DNA of 64,000 bases, from positions 19,710-83,709 of the forward strand of contig CAJTXE010000010.1 in NCBI GenBank assembly GCA_910580225.1. Reading direction: 5' to 3'. Source of the stretch: an uncultured Acetatifactor sp. Lineage in GTDB: Bacteria; Bacillota; Clostridia; Lachnospirales; Lachnospiraceae. Numbering within the stretch: the stretch's first letter is position 1; each line of letters opens with the position of its first letter. Below are positions 51,688-59,571 of the stretch, piece by piece. The position numbers were made by a program, and so were the translations under genes. The notes below the pieces were generated by a model. It had not been told where the DNA came from. It did no database searches and was given only the letters and a program-made list of their open reading frames with translations.

Positions 51688-53013
51688 TTAATTTGCGGGT
51701 TTGATATACTTCGCCGATGAGAAGCCGTACTTCCCGTTTTTATTCCTGATATAGTACCACAAGGAGCCGTTGGCAGCTTTTACCTCATCGCATACCCCGA
51801 CAACTTCCCCATCTTTCAGCGGGCTGAAACTGCAAACAGGGTTCTCTGTTCCCGCCCATTTCCGAACTTTCAGGGCGGTTGTCGTCTTGCCGCTCCACTT
51901 TACGCTCCGGTTCAGCGTACCTCCAGAAGATACGGGCTTAGATGCCGGGGCAGAGCTTGCCTTGCTCGCATAGTTCGGTGTGATGAATCCACGGATGTAC
52001 CGTCCATTCACTTTCAGTGTACGCCTCCCGACCATTCCTCCGTTCATGTTCCCCTCGATGACCGTGATGTCGTTTCCTACGACCTTTTCCACCATCCCAA
52101 CGTGTTCAGGGTTTCCCTTGTTGTCCGTGGTGGCATAGTTCGGGCCGTCATCCCAGTCATAAAGGACTTCATCCGCAGGCTTCGGAACAAACGCATCGTT
52201 CTCCTGCCAAATCCCCATTTTCTTCGCCTGTTCGATGAGGTAATAGCAGGAACACTCCACGGGCATGATGTCCGTGAGCCCGGCCTTGATTGCCGCCGCG
52301 CTTACCGTCGTGGCGCAATATGCGTCGGAATATGTCACTCTGTAACCGCGCGGGAGGGGCTTATGCCCATTGTAAGTGTCGATGATGGGGGCGTGGCTCT
52401 TATTCGACCGTTTCAGGTTCACCCACCCCTGCATAAAGCCGAGAACTTTCTGTCTCACTTCTGCCTCTGTCATAGCATTTCCTCCTTTTCCGGGCTTTGC
52501 TGCGGCATACCTGTCATAATACACCTGCCCATAGCCAGCCCTCTTTTTCTTTGCTGCTTCGCTCTGGTCTGCGGGGCGCTCGAAATTAAGGAGAACGCTG
52601 TCGCTGGCAGCCCTTACGGATGCCGCCGATTTAAGGACGGACAGCACCGACTTATACCCGGTACTCAACTCCTTATATAAAAAATCGAGCTGCATTTCCA
52701 AGTCCCCAATAGACTTTCCTGCCGCCCGTGCAAACGCAAGCAAATTCTGTTTCCTGCTCCAATAGGTCCACTGCGCGATGCCATAGCCCGCGCTGTCCCT
52801 CACGAAGTTCCCATAATCCCCGCTGTCCACGGAAGCCGTGTATTCATCATCCGTGAGGCCGAGTTTCTTTTCGGAACTGTTCTGTAAGTTCTTCGGGTTC
52901 AGCCCGCTTTCTGCGTGGAGGTTTCCCATCAATCCCGCGATTCCGGCTTTGCTCAACCCTTTTCCCGTAAAATAGTTCCAGATGCGTTCCTCGTTATTAT
53001 TTCCAGTAAGCAT
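51688..53013 (-). CDS. Endolysin: tail-lysozyme-like domain, CHAP domain and SH3 domain
   Basis: 441 residues. Residues 5-170 form a phage lysozyme domain (IWNYFTGKGLSKAGIAGLMG in part; NLHAESG with E35 as catalytic acid; AGYGIAQWTYWSRK). About 190-350 is a CHAP amidase/endopeptidase with the cysteine in DAYCATTVSAA and histidine in PEHVGMVEK. The end (about 370-441) is a bacterial SH3 wall-binding domain (VRKWAGTENPVC, YGFSSAKYIKPAN). Two lytic activities in one chain. It lies between holin-type genes. Confidence 0.88.
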   Translation of the reverse strand: MLTGNNNEERIWNYFTGKGLSKAGIAGLMGNLHAESGLNPKNLQNSSEKKLGLTDDEYTASVDSGDYGNFVRDSAGYGIAQWTYWSRKQNLLAFARAAGKSIGDLEMQLDFLYKELSTGYKSVLSVLKSAASVRAASDSVLLNFERPADQSEAAKKKRAGYGQVYYDRYAAAKPGKGGNAMTEAEVRQKVLGFMQGWVNLKRSNKSHAPIIDTYNGHKPLPRGYRVTYSDAYCATTVSAAAIKAGLTDIMPVECSCYYLIEQAKKMGIWQENDAFVPKPADEVLYDWDDGPNYATTDNKGNPEHVGMVEKVVGNDITVIEGNMNGGMVGRRTLKVNGRYIRGFITPNYASKASSAPASKPVSSGGTLNRSVKWSGKTTTALKVRKWAGTENPVCSFSPLKDGEVVGVCDEVKAANGSLWYYIRNKNGKYGFSSAKYIKPAN

Positions 53014-53025
53014 ATCCGCTCCTTT

Positions 53026-53391
53026 CTACTGGTCCGGCGGCTCGCCGGTATCTGACGGCTTATCCGGCCAGTGGTTATTCCTGCTCAGGTTCTCAACCGC
53101 AGATTTGATGCAGTATGCCAGCACCACACCTATAATTTCCGTTACAGCCACCTGTGACAGGCTCTCCGCAATCTGCATCTTATCGAGATAGGCAAGGACA
53201 TAGCTGCACCACACCCAAGCGAATCCGTTTGCCAGGCATACCCAAATCACGGATTTCGTGGTTTCTGCTTTTGGTTTTGGTTTCGCTCTGGCCTTGGATT
53301 TCTTCCTACGGCGGTTTGCAAAGCGCACCATGATTACAGCTAAAATCATGGAGCATAGAATGACCGCCAAAATGTTCAGAAAAATTTTCAT
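53026..53391 (-). CDS. Small phage membrane protein, possible second holin or anti-holin
   Basis: 121 residues: one helix at 4-22, a very basic loop (RRRKKSKARAKPKPKAE), a second helix about 48-66 and a weaker third about 82-95. Position directly upstream of the endolysin fits a lysis-control function. Overlaps its upstream neighbour by four bases. Confidence 0.6.
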   Translation of the reverse strand: MKIFLNILAVILCSMILAVIMVRFANRRRKKSKARAKPKPKAETTKSVIWVCLANGFAWVWCSYVLAYLDKMQIAESLSQVAVTEIIGVVLAYCIKSAVENLSRNNHWPDKPSDTGEPPDQ

Positions 53392-53840
53392 GTTCGCTCA
53401 TCCTCCGCAACGCTTTCCTGTAAAAAGTCACGCTTTTTCAGGCGGTCCTTATAAATCTCACGGATATTCTCAATGGCGAGAACGGCCCGGTTATTCGGGT
53501 AGTCCGGGTGCGCTTCACAGTATTTTTCGTATGCGTCGATTTTTGCAAGAACCTCGATAAATTCTTCTTTTGTATGGCTGATGGGACGAAGCAGCTCATT
53601 GTTGAAGTGCAAGATTTGGGCGCGATGCCCGTCTGCTGTCCGCTTGTCATCCATGTCAATGTGGCCGTCCAGCTTCTTCTCAATCTCTGATAAGCGAACC
53701 GATACGTCTGCATTGATGGCTTTTCCGATGGCCCTTGCGAGCCATGACCACGGATTAACTTTTACCGGTGCAATCTGTATCAGCGTCATCAGTATTAAAA
53801 CCGTTCCACCCCCGCCTCCTAAAATCTGTTGAATATTCAT
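53388..53840 (-). CDS. Phage protein with N-terminal hydrophobic segment (150 residues)
   Basis: Begins MNIQQILGGGGGTVLILMTL, a possible membrane helix, followed by a helical charged part (RLSEIEKKLDGHIDMDD, VLAKIDAYEKYCEAHPD). I know this type next to lysis genes in clostridial phages without fixed function. It may be a spanin- or holin-like accessory. Confidence 0.55.
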   Translation of the reverse strand: MNIQQILGGGGGTVLILMTLIQIAPVKVNPWSWLARAIGKAINADVSVRLSEIEKKLDGHIDMDDKRTADGHRAQILHFNNELLRPISHTKEEFIEVLAKIDAYEKYCEAHPDYPNNRAVLAIENIREIYKDRLKKRDFLQESVAEDERT

Positions 53841-53843
53841 CTG

Positions 53844-53906
53844 CTAATCCTCCCATTCAATAAACTGCGCCGCCTCTGTCGCGGGCGGCCTACGTTGCTT
53901 TTCCAT
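53844..53906 (-). CDS. 20-codon frame between reverse transcriptase and lysis genes
   Basis: ATG at 53906, inside the end of the reverse transcriptase gene, follows AAGGAGG at nine bases. It encodes MEKQRRPPATEAAQFIEWED and ends just before the next gene. Short, but with a good ribosome site; might be a real micro-protein or a coupling device. Confidence 0.35.
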   Translation of the reverse strand: MEKQRRPPATEAAQFIEWED

Positions 53907-55062
53907 CGGTGTGTGCCTCCTTTTCAAAATGTCCAAACGGCTCATCAGCTGCCGCGCGTCCGGCATTCTCCATTACCATTTTGTAGATACCGTTTAACCT
54001 TATCTTCAAACTGACGCTTTCTGTATGCTCCAGCAATCCCTTTATGCTCGCGATATGGCGCAGGAATTTCGCCCTGTCCATGTCAGCGGCATACCGTTCG
54101 CATATAGCCCTCGTTTCGCGCTTTATCCTACGAACTGTGCTCTTGCGAAGTTTCTTGTGCGTAGCCCATATCCTCACGCCGACAAATTCAACACCCTGCC
54201 TTACCGGTCGGATGCTGGTCTTGTCGTTCAGGCTTAATTTCAGCTCATCCCGCAGGAAAACCTCAATCTCATTTTTCCATCTGTGCAGAATCGTTTTATC
54301 CGGCGCAAGAACGATGATGTCATCCATATACCGGATATAGTAATGGATTTTAAGCTGATGTTTGCAGTATTGGTCCAGCTCATTCAGGTATATGTTCGCA
54401 AACAGCTGTGACGTAAGATTCCCTATGGGCATCCCCGCGTCATACACCCATTCTTCCGGCGGCGTATTGTGCGGTGTCCTGCCTGGGGGCAGTCCAAAAG
54501 GCTCGATACGGCTGTCAACGATTTCCCTGATTACTTCCATCATGTCCTCATCCTTGATTCGTCGGGCCAGTATCTCCAGCAGCTTTTCATGGTCCACCCG
54601 GTAGAAGTATTTGCTTATGTCCAGTTTCAGGTAATACCATCCAGGTCCCGGCTTCCGGCTGACCTGCCGCATCCAGTATTGCAACCTGTTAGCGGCTCTG
54701 TGGCTGCCCTTGTTCTTCCGGCAGGCATAAGAATCCTCAATGAACAGACGCTCATAGAATGGATTTAGGTACTGGTAAATGCTCCACTGCACAATCCTGT
54801 CCGGGTAAGGGAGCGCCATCACAAGGCGGCTTTTTGGAACGTACACCCACAGTTTCCGGTATGGTCCAAGGATGTATGACTTATTCAGCATCGCCTCCTG
54901 TATCAAAAACAGGTTATCCTCCAGATGCGCCGTAAAAGCCATCACCTCGCTCCTGTCCCTTTTGCCCCGGCGGGCATTTATGTTTGCGCACAAAAGCCAC
55001 CCGAAACTGCATATCTGTTGCCATGCGTCCTGGATGACTGTCATCTGATTTTCATTATCCAT
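53890..55062 (-). CDS. DGR reverse transcriptase
   Basis: 390 residues from ATG 55062 (MDNENQMTVIQ) after AAAAGGTG; the frame remains open to 55110. Motifs: KLDISKYFYRVDH (RT-3, catalytic aspartate), GMPIGNLTSQLFANIYLNELD (RT-4; the GNLTSQ form is typical of DGR enzymes), YIRYMDDIIVLA (YMDD centre) and KTSIRPVRQGVEFVG. It would copy the template RNA with errors at adenines, together with the accessory protein. No maturase or endonuclease domain. Downstream of the template repeat as in known DGRs. Confidence 0.93.
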   Translation of the reverse strand: MDNENQMTVIQDAWQQICSFGWLLCANINARRGKRDRSEVMAFTAHLEDNLFLIQEAMLNKSYILGPYRKLWVYVPKSRLVMALPYPDRIVQWSIYQYLNPFYERLFIEDSYACRKNKGSHRAANRLQYWMRQVSRKPGPGWYYLKLDISKYFYRVDHEKLLEILARRIKDEDMMEVIREIVDSRIEPFGLPPGRTPHNTPPEEWVYDAGMPIGNLTSQLFANIYLNELDQYCKHQLKIHYYIRYMDDIIVLAPDKTILHRWKNEIEVFLRDELKLSLNDKTSIRPVRQGVEFVGVRIWATHKKLRKSTVRRIKRETRAICERYAADMDRAKFLRHIASIKGLLEHTESVSLKIRLNGIYKMVMENAGRAAADEPFGHFEKEAHTDGKAT

Positions 55063-55233
55063 AAAACACCTTTTAATTCGTCGCGTGTGACGTTCCCGCC
55101 TCCGCGACAATTTACATTTCTTCCCTACAGTGGGAAAGGAAACAGGCCCCTTTTAGTCTGCGCACCAGCCAAGCCCCGTAAGGCAAGGCTCACTTGTCCG
55201 GCGCAAAACCCGCCGCATAAAGCGAAGCAGACG

Positions 55234-55347
55234 AAAAGCGGAGCGCCCGCCGATGTTGCCGTTGGAATTCGACCGCGCATTGTTCAGGTTGGAATTGAAC
55301 ACACCAGCGTTACCGCCATTGTTCCAGTTGCCACCGCGAATCAGACA
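55234..55347 (-). repeat. DGR template repeat (TR)
   Basis: 114 bases between the accessory gene and the reverse transcriptase that match the end of the target gene (55873-55986) except at 13 places. In the coding sense all 13 are adenines in this copy. Read in the frame of the target it has eleven AAY codons, the usual design for diversification. 24 adenines in total. The final 20 bases of the sense strand (GGCGGGCGCTCCGC inside) are unchanged in both copies. Confidence 0.96.
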
Positions 55348-55377
55348 CCACCAAAACGGCCTGTTCCCTAAAACGGG

Positions 55378-55764
55378 TCATCTGTCGAGAGATTTTATGT
55401 AGCCCCCTAAGATGCGCCCGATTTCATCATTATATCTCGCCCACACCTCATACTGGTGCAGGGACAGAGGCGGGGCGAATTTAACCCCGCAGCAATCCTT
55501 GTCTGCTGACAGCCGGACCAGATGCCGGAGCCATTCAAGTTCAATGTCAAGCTGCTGCGTGGTTGTCTTTCGGTAATACTTCTTTTCGATTTCCACGGCA
55601 AGATGGTACATCCTTGTCATAGTCGCCCGCAAATCATCGGCAAGGTCACGGTTACGTCTTGGAAACGTCATCGTGATTGGTCTACCGTATCGAATCATAT
55701 CACCTATCCGCTCTTTAAGATGGAACGGCTCATAGCTGCTTTCCGCAGGAACGTCAAGCTGCAT
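55378..55764 (-). CDS. avd: DGR accessory variability protein (Avd-like)
   Basis: 128 residues, nearly all helical and basic (FPRRNRDLADDLRATMTRMY, in part: RDLADDLRATMTRMYHLA; LEWLRHLVRLSADKDCC; YEVWARYNDEIGRILGGY). This fits the four-helix-bundle Avd family, which forms a pentamer and binds RT and template RNA. It lies between variable and template repeats, the standard place. AAGGAGG lies 10 bases before the ATG. Confidence 0.85.
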   Translation of the reverse strand: MQLDVPAESSYEPFHLKERIGDMIRYGRPITMTFPRRNRDLADDLRATMTRMYHLAVEIEKKYYRKTTTQQLDIELEWLRHLVRLSADKDCCGVKFAPPLSLHQYEVWARYNDEIGRILGGYIKSLDR

Positions 55765-55813
55765 CGCGCATTCGCCTCCTTACTATTTACGGGTTCCAGC
55801 ATTTAAGGAAATA

Positions 55814-55858
55814 GACCGCCTCGCTATCGCTCGGCGGTCAGTGTTTCCGTAAACAGTG
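55814..55858 (-). other. Hairpins just downstream of the DGR variable repeat
   Basis: In the sense direction, 14 bases after the variable repeat, CACTGTTT-ACGG-AAACACTG (55858-55839) forms an imperfect stem with a four-base loop. Directly after it GACCGCC/GGCGGTC (55839-55833, 55820-55814) forms a 7-bp stem. A DNA hairpin at this place is known to support target recognition in the Bordetella phage DGR. Confidence 0.55.
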
Positions 55859-55863
55859 AACAG

Positions 55864-56949
55864 TTACTCAACAAAAGCGGAGCGCCCGCCGAGGTGGCCG
55901 TTGGAACGCGACCGCGCATAGTACAGGTCGGAATTGAACACACCAGCGCCACCGCCATAGTACCAGTAGCCACCGCGAACCAGACAGCGTTCAGCTTCGG
56001 TGTTGTTCACCCAGAAATGGTCCCCGTTATAGTTCGCGGAGATTCCATCCCCGGTCAATGCCGCATCAGGTAGCATGGCGAGGGACTGCAAAAGCAGCTT
56101 CGCGGCATCGCCGATGCTCGCATCAGCCGTAACACTCGCAAAGGCACACCCGTTGGCAACCTTGGTGTGCGCAATCGTTGTGCTGTATGTCCATACGCCG
56201 TTGATGAAGTCCAGCTTTACTGTTCCCTGGGTGGTTCCGTTTCCGTCAGGCGCAACCAGAGAACCGTCGCTGGCCTTGATTGCTTTCCATGCCGCGCTGG
56301 TAGGGGAGAGGTCGCAGGTCGGGTCACTGGCATTGTTGTCGGCGATAATCTGGACTTCACCATGCACAAGCCTTAAACCGGTACACCACTCCCATACGTT
56401 CCCATTCAGGTCCCAGATGCCATCGAGCGTACCGTCATGGCTCCATGTGACCGGCCCAGTTCCAGTAGCCACTCGCTGAATTCTTCCCTCGCCGTCACGA
56501 CCACAGCTCGGAATCGCCTTGTATAAGGTCTCCGTGCTGTCTTTGCCATAATTGTTGTTGCCTTTCGGCTCCGTGCCGTTCTTATGGCACCACAGCGCGA
56601 TAGCTGCCCATTCCGCAGCGGTAATCTCGTGGAACTTGCCCCCTTTCGCACGGTTGTAGCCCACGCACATATCCAGCGTCACGTTTGTGGACGGGTCCTC
56701 GCGAGGGAGGCTGTATGCCCTGCCGTCATACTGATGCGACTGGTATTTCCCCACATAGAACCCGTCAATCTCAACCCCGTTTACACGGAAAGCCGGATGT
56801 ATGGATGTGTTCGCCGTGGAAAGCACGTCGCGAAGCTGGAATTTCGGGATGTAGACCATCACCGTCGGCATCTCGCGGTCGTCATACAGAAGCGCATTGC
56901 TCGGACACACACTTTTCAAAGCCAGTTCTGCCATATCAAAATTTGACAT
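55864..56949 (-). CDS. DGR target protein, formylglycine-generating-enzyme-like C-type-lectin fold, putative receptor-binding tail protein
   Basis: 361 residues. The C-terminal two thirds have FGE/CLec features: EITAAEWAAIALWCHKNG, GIWDLNGNVWEWCTG (about 185) and a final RGG-containing region that is the variable repeat (about 322-359). The variable positions read Y, Y, Y, G, D, Y, Y, R, H where the template has Asn. Such proteins sit at the tip of phage tails and bind the host surface. The gene follows the tail genes and starts 20 bases after the 129-residue gene. Confidence 0.9.
   Translation of the reverse strand: MSNFDMAELALKSVCPSNALLYDDREMPTVMVYIPKFQLRDVLSTANTSIHPAFRVNGVEIDGFYVGKYQSHQYDGRAYSLPREDPSTNVTLDMCVGYNRAKGGKFHEITAAEWAAIALWCHKNGTEPKGNNNYGKDSTETLYKAIPSCGRDGEGRIQRVATGTGPVTWSHDGTLDGIWDLNGNVWEWCTGLRLVHGEVQIIADNNASDPTCDLSPTSAAWKAIKASDGSLVAPDGNGTTQGTVKLDFINGVWTYSTTIAHTKVANGCAFASVTADASIGDAAKLLLQSLAMLPDAALTGDGISANYNGDHFWVNNTEAERCLVRGGYWYYGGGAGVFNSDLYYARSRSNGHLGGRSAFVE
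55873..55986 (-). repeat. DGR variable repeat (VR)
   Basis: The last 114 bases of homology to the template, ending seven bases before the stop codon of the target gene. It differs from the template at 13 sites, each an adenine in the template (six A to T, four A to G in single-change codons or pairs, the rest to C or G). The unchanged 3' end (20 bases) would be the site where mutagenic homing begins. Confidence 0.96.
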
Positions 56950-56969
56950 CGTATTATTCCTCCTTATTT

Positions 56970-57359
56970 TTACTGAATGATGATTCCGTCGATTGCGAAC
57001 AGGTAGAGCGTCACCTTATCCATGTCAAGCGGGAGAGGCGTGCGGATTACTGTTTCCCGTGTACCTCCCATGCCGGATTCAGATTCGGCATCGGCATCGT
57101 TGCTTTCCCCAGTTGGTTCCTCCGCAGGAATGATTTTCTCATCATACTCCATAGCCGGAATCTCCACCTGCGCGGCGTAATACTGCCCATGTCCCGTGGT
57201 AAGGCAGCCCTCGCTGTCAACCATGATGTCTTTCGTGACAACGCTGTCACGCTGGTAGCGGGCAAGGTCCAGGCGCAGAGCGCCATCTGCGAAGTCCAGC
57301 TTCGTCCCGGTAAGCTCGTATGCGATTTTCTTGCCGCTGTTCTTTTCAATAACTTTCAC
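56970..57359 (-). CDS. Phage tail-associated protein of unknown function (129 residues)
   Basis: Start chosen at GTG 57359, eight bases after AAGGAGG; the frame extends seven codons further to a TTG. Short beta-rich N-terminal part, an acidic low-complexity segment (EEPTGESNDADAESESGMGG) and a hydrophobic end (LYLFAIDGIIIQ). It directly precedes the DGR target, so it may be an adaptor in the tail fibre. Unknown. Confidence 0.6.
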   Translation of the reverse strand: MKVIEKNSGKKIAYELTGTKLDFADGALRLDLARYQRDSVVTKDIMVDSEGCLTTGHGQYYAAQVEIPAMEYDEKIIPAEEPTGESNDADAESESGMGGTRETVIRTPLPLDMDKVTLYLFAIDGIIIQ

Positions 57360-57372
57360 GTCATTATCCTCC

Positions 57373-57834
57373 TTATCCAATACTTGCCTGTACCACAGGC
57401 TCTGTCATGCCGCCGAATATTCTTACGCTTACCCGTACAGCGGTTGCGCTTCCGTCGTGTATCAGCTTGAAGCCGTTCAAAGCCCGGTCTTTCACGCGGA
57501 TGTTTCCGAGGCGGCCGCCGCTGTATTCCAGCACGGTAACGTCTACACTGTAGTCAGTATTCTCGCGCAAGCCTTTCAGCGCAACCGTGGTCTCCTTGTT
57601 ATTGAACGGCCATTTTGCGCTGTTCATCAAGAGATTCAGGTTCTGCACCTCGGTCCCATACTGGAAGTCATCCTGCGTCTGCTTGAACTGCATAAGAGCT
57701 ACAGCGAGGCCCAGGTCGGAAATCCCAACTTCCATGTTGTTGAAATGCTGCTGGTCCAAAAGTGTTCCATACTGGATAACGTCCCCATGCTGGTCTGTAA
57801 CATGGTCTACCCAAAACGAGCGTTTATACGCCAT
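57373..57834 (-). CDS. Phage tail-associated protein of unknown function (153 residues)
   Basis: N-terminal helical part (FWVDHVTDQHGDVIQYGTLL in part: HVTDQHGDVIQYG; AVALMQFKQTQDD) and a C-terminal Ig-like beta domain (LRENTDYSVDVTVLEYSGG, AVRVSVRIFGG). Placed between baseplate and receptor-binding genes, so a tail-fibre or collar component is likely. No family recognised. Confidence 0.6.
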   Translation of the reverse strand: MAYKRSFWVDHVTDQHGDVIQYGTLLDQQHFNNMEVGISDLGLAVALMQFKQTQDDFQYGTEVQNLNLLMNSAKWPFNNKETTVALKGLRENTDYSVDVTVLEYSGGRLGNIRVKDRALNGFKLIHDGSATAVRVSVRIFGGMTEPVVQASIG

Positions 57835-57853
57835 ATCTGTTTTCCTCCTTTCA

Positions 57854-58165
57854 TCAGCTTTCTACTTCTACGAGCGGGAATGTAAAGCGCAGCAGGGCAG
57901 TGTTCAGGCTCGTTCGCTTTAAGCTGACTTCCTGCTGGCCCGCCAGAGCGCCGTAGTTGTCGTATACCCTGACAGCCGTGATTGTGTCGTCCATGCCGGA
58001 ACTCGGCGCATTCACAAAAACCACGACATCCGTGCCAATTATGCGCTTGCTGTTGATTTTTCCGTCATACCATGTTTTTTTGTTGAGCTGGTACTGGAAA
58101 CGGTCAACGCTCCGCAGAAGCTCTGTACGGCGGTTGTGCAGAAAATTGTCGGTAAAAAATGCCAT
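57854..58165 (-). CDS. Phage tail-associated protein of unknown function (103 residues)
   Basis: Mixed alpha/beta protein: FFTDNFLHNRRTELLRSV, then beta strands (RIIGTDVVVFVNAPSSGMDD in part: GTDVVVFVNAP). Short gene of the late operon with AAAGGAGG site. Function unknown. Confidence 0.55.
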   Translation of the reverse strand: MAFFTDNFLHNRRTELLRSVDRFQYQLNKKTWYDGKINSKRIIGTDVVVFVNAPSSGMDDTITAVRVYDNYGALAGQQEVSLKRTSLNTALLRFTFPLVEVES

Positions 58166-58184
58166 CTTCGCGTCCTCCTTTCAT

Positions 58185-58370
58185 TTATTGTGCCGCCATG
58201 CCGCAGCGCCTTGTACCGCTCTGGTTTGGGCTTGCCTCGAACACCACGGCATCCTGCTTACTTTCGGCAGCATACTTGACGGCTGCTGCCTTGATGGAAT
58301 AACCTGCCGCACATTGGTACATGAACAGCGGATTTCTTTTCCCATACTGGCCTAATCTGTTATTCTCCAT
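58185..58370 (-). CDS. Small phage protein (61 residues)
   Basis: Begins MENNRLGQYGKRNPLF and has two cysteines. Overlaps the end of the gpI-like gene by 11 bases, with AAGGAGGT inside that gene. Function unknown. Confidence 0.5.
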   Translation of the reverse strand: MENNRLGQYGKRNPLFMYQCAAGYSIKAAAVKYAAESKQDAVVFEASPNQSGTRRCGMAAQ

Positions 58371-59571
58371 GCCGTACCTCCTTTTTTACTGTCCCGGCCC
58401 GCATTGCGCCGCAAACTGCCACAGGTCTTGGAAGCGTTCCTGCAAATTCAGGAGAAATGAGTGCCGCATCGTGCTTCCCGTCAACAGCTACGCTCTCTGT
58501 CCTTGCGCTCCAGCCTAATTCAGAAGCCGTCCATACGGTTCCGCTGCGGGCATTCCCTGCGTGCTCCGGCGCGTCCATATGCAGCTCCGTGTTATCTTTC
58601 ACCCCGATTACGTTTTGGATTCCTGTGTACCCAATGGTGGAGAAATCCGGCAGCGTACCGGTGAATTCCGGCATCACGGCGTATACATTCTGCTCGCTGT
58701 CCACCACGAGCATACTGCGCTCGCTCCAGCCGAGCATTGATGTCGTCCAGGCAGTTCCGCACCGTACTGTACCCGTGAATTCCAATCGGTCTGCGAACCC
58801 TTTTGCTTCTGCGAACAGATGTAGAGGGCCGCGCAATGAGTAACCCTTTGTGGCAATGTCCGGCAGCGTACCAGTGAATTCCGGCATTACAATAACCGGA
58901 TCCTGGTTTACAGCATATCCCAGCTTATGGTTTTCACTCCATCCAAGCGTTGACGGCATCCACCATGTTCCGCACCGTATCGTGTTACACTCCGGTACGA
59001 AATAAGACCATGCGCTTATTTCATGGCTGATTGTCAAGCCGTTCTTCACCAGGCAGTACATCACAACATCTATGCTGACACCCGCCGCAATGATTCTTTT
59101 CAGCGCCCAAACGACGCGCTCTACGAGAGCCAGCTTCGCGGGCGGCATGAGCGTCTGGTCGATATAGATGCAGAGCTTGGCCGGGAAGATGTCCTCAATC
59201 TCAATGTCAGACAGCTCCAGCTCCATGAGTTCAGCCGCTGCGCGGATTACTGTGTCCGTGTCGCCACCTGACAGCTGAGACAGCACTTTTACCTTGATTG
59301 TGAGGCGGTAGTAGGAATCGTCCGCACCGTACCTCTGTACGCCGAAATTTGCCCCATACCGGTCAAGCACGGAGCCGTGTGCATTGTCGATGTTGTCCCA
59401 CAGCAGAATCATATCTGCCTGTTCCTGAACCGTGTCCAGCCCCCAGGCAAATATGGAGAACAGCTTACCTATGTTTGTTTCAAGGGGGGACCCTCTCTGG
59501 CGGTTATCATAATCTTTCCGCGTGTATGCGCTCGTCAGGGCGTACAGCATTTCTGATAAAAAATCTCTCAT
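58360..59571 (-). CDS. gpI/YmfQ-like (DUF2313) tail protein with three C-terminal repeats
   Basis: 403 residues. Residues 1 to about 190 match the putative tail protein that follows gpJ in contractile tails (LFSIFAWGLDTVQEQADMIL in part: AWGLDTVQEQADM; GSVLDRYGANFGV). From about 192 to 385 the chain holds three copies, about 70 residues apart, of a unit with R-S/C-GT-W, LGWSE and PEF(T/A)GTLP. The repeats may form the lower baseplate or fibre anchor. Overlaps gpJ by four bases. Confidence 0.8.
   Translation of the reverse strand: MRDFLSEMLYALTSAYTRKDYDNRQRGSPLETNIGKLFSIFAWGLDTVQEQADMILLWDNIDNAHGSVLDRYGANFGVQRYGADDSYYRLTIKVKVLSQLSGGDTDTVIRAAAELMELELSDIEIEDIFPAKLCIYIDQTLMPPAKLALVERVVWALKRIIAAGVSIDVVMYCLVKNGLTISHEISAWSYFVPECNTIRCGTWWMPSTLGWSENHKLGYAVNQDPVIVMPEFTGTLPDIATKGYSLRGPLHLFAEAKGFADRLEFTGTVRCGTAWTTSMLGWSERSMLVVDSEQNVYAVMPEFTGTLPDFSTIGYTGIQNVIGVKDNTELHMDAPEHAGNARSGTVWTASELGWSARTESVAVDGKHDAALISPEFAGTLPRPVAVCGAMRAGTVKKEVRHGE

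Noticed and set aside
53890..55110. Group II intron reverse transcriptase instead of a DGR enzyme
   Set aside because: No maturase or HNH domain and no intron RNA features; TR/VR pair and Avd-like gene show a DGR.
58410..59000. Second DGR variable region in the gpI-like repeats
   Set aside because: The repeats are protein-level units of the gene itself and show no similarity to the template repeat.
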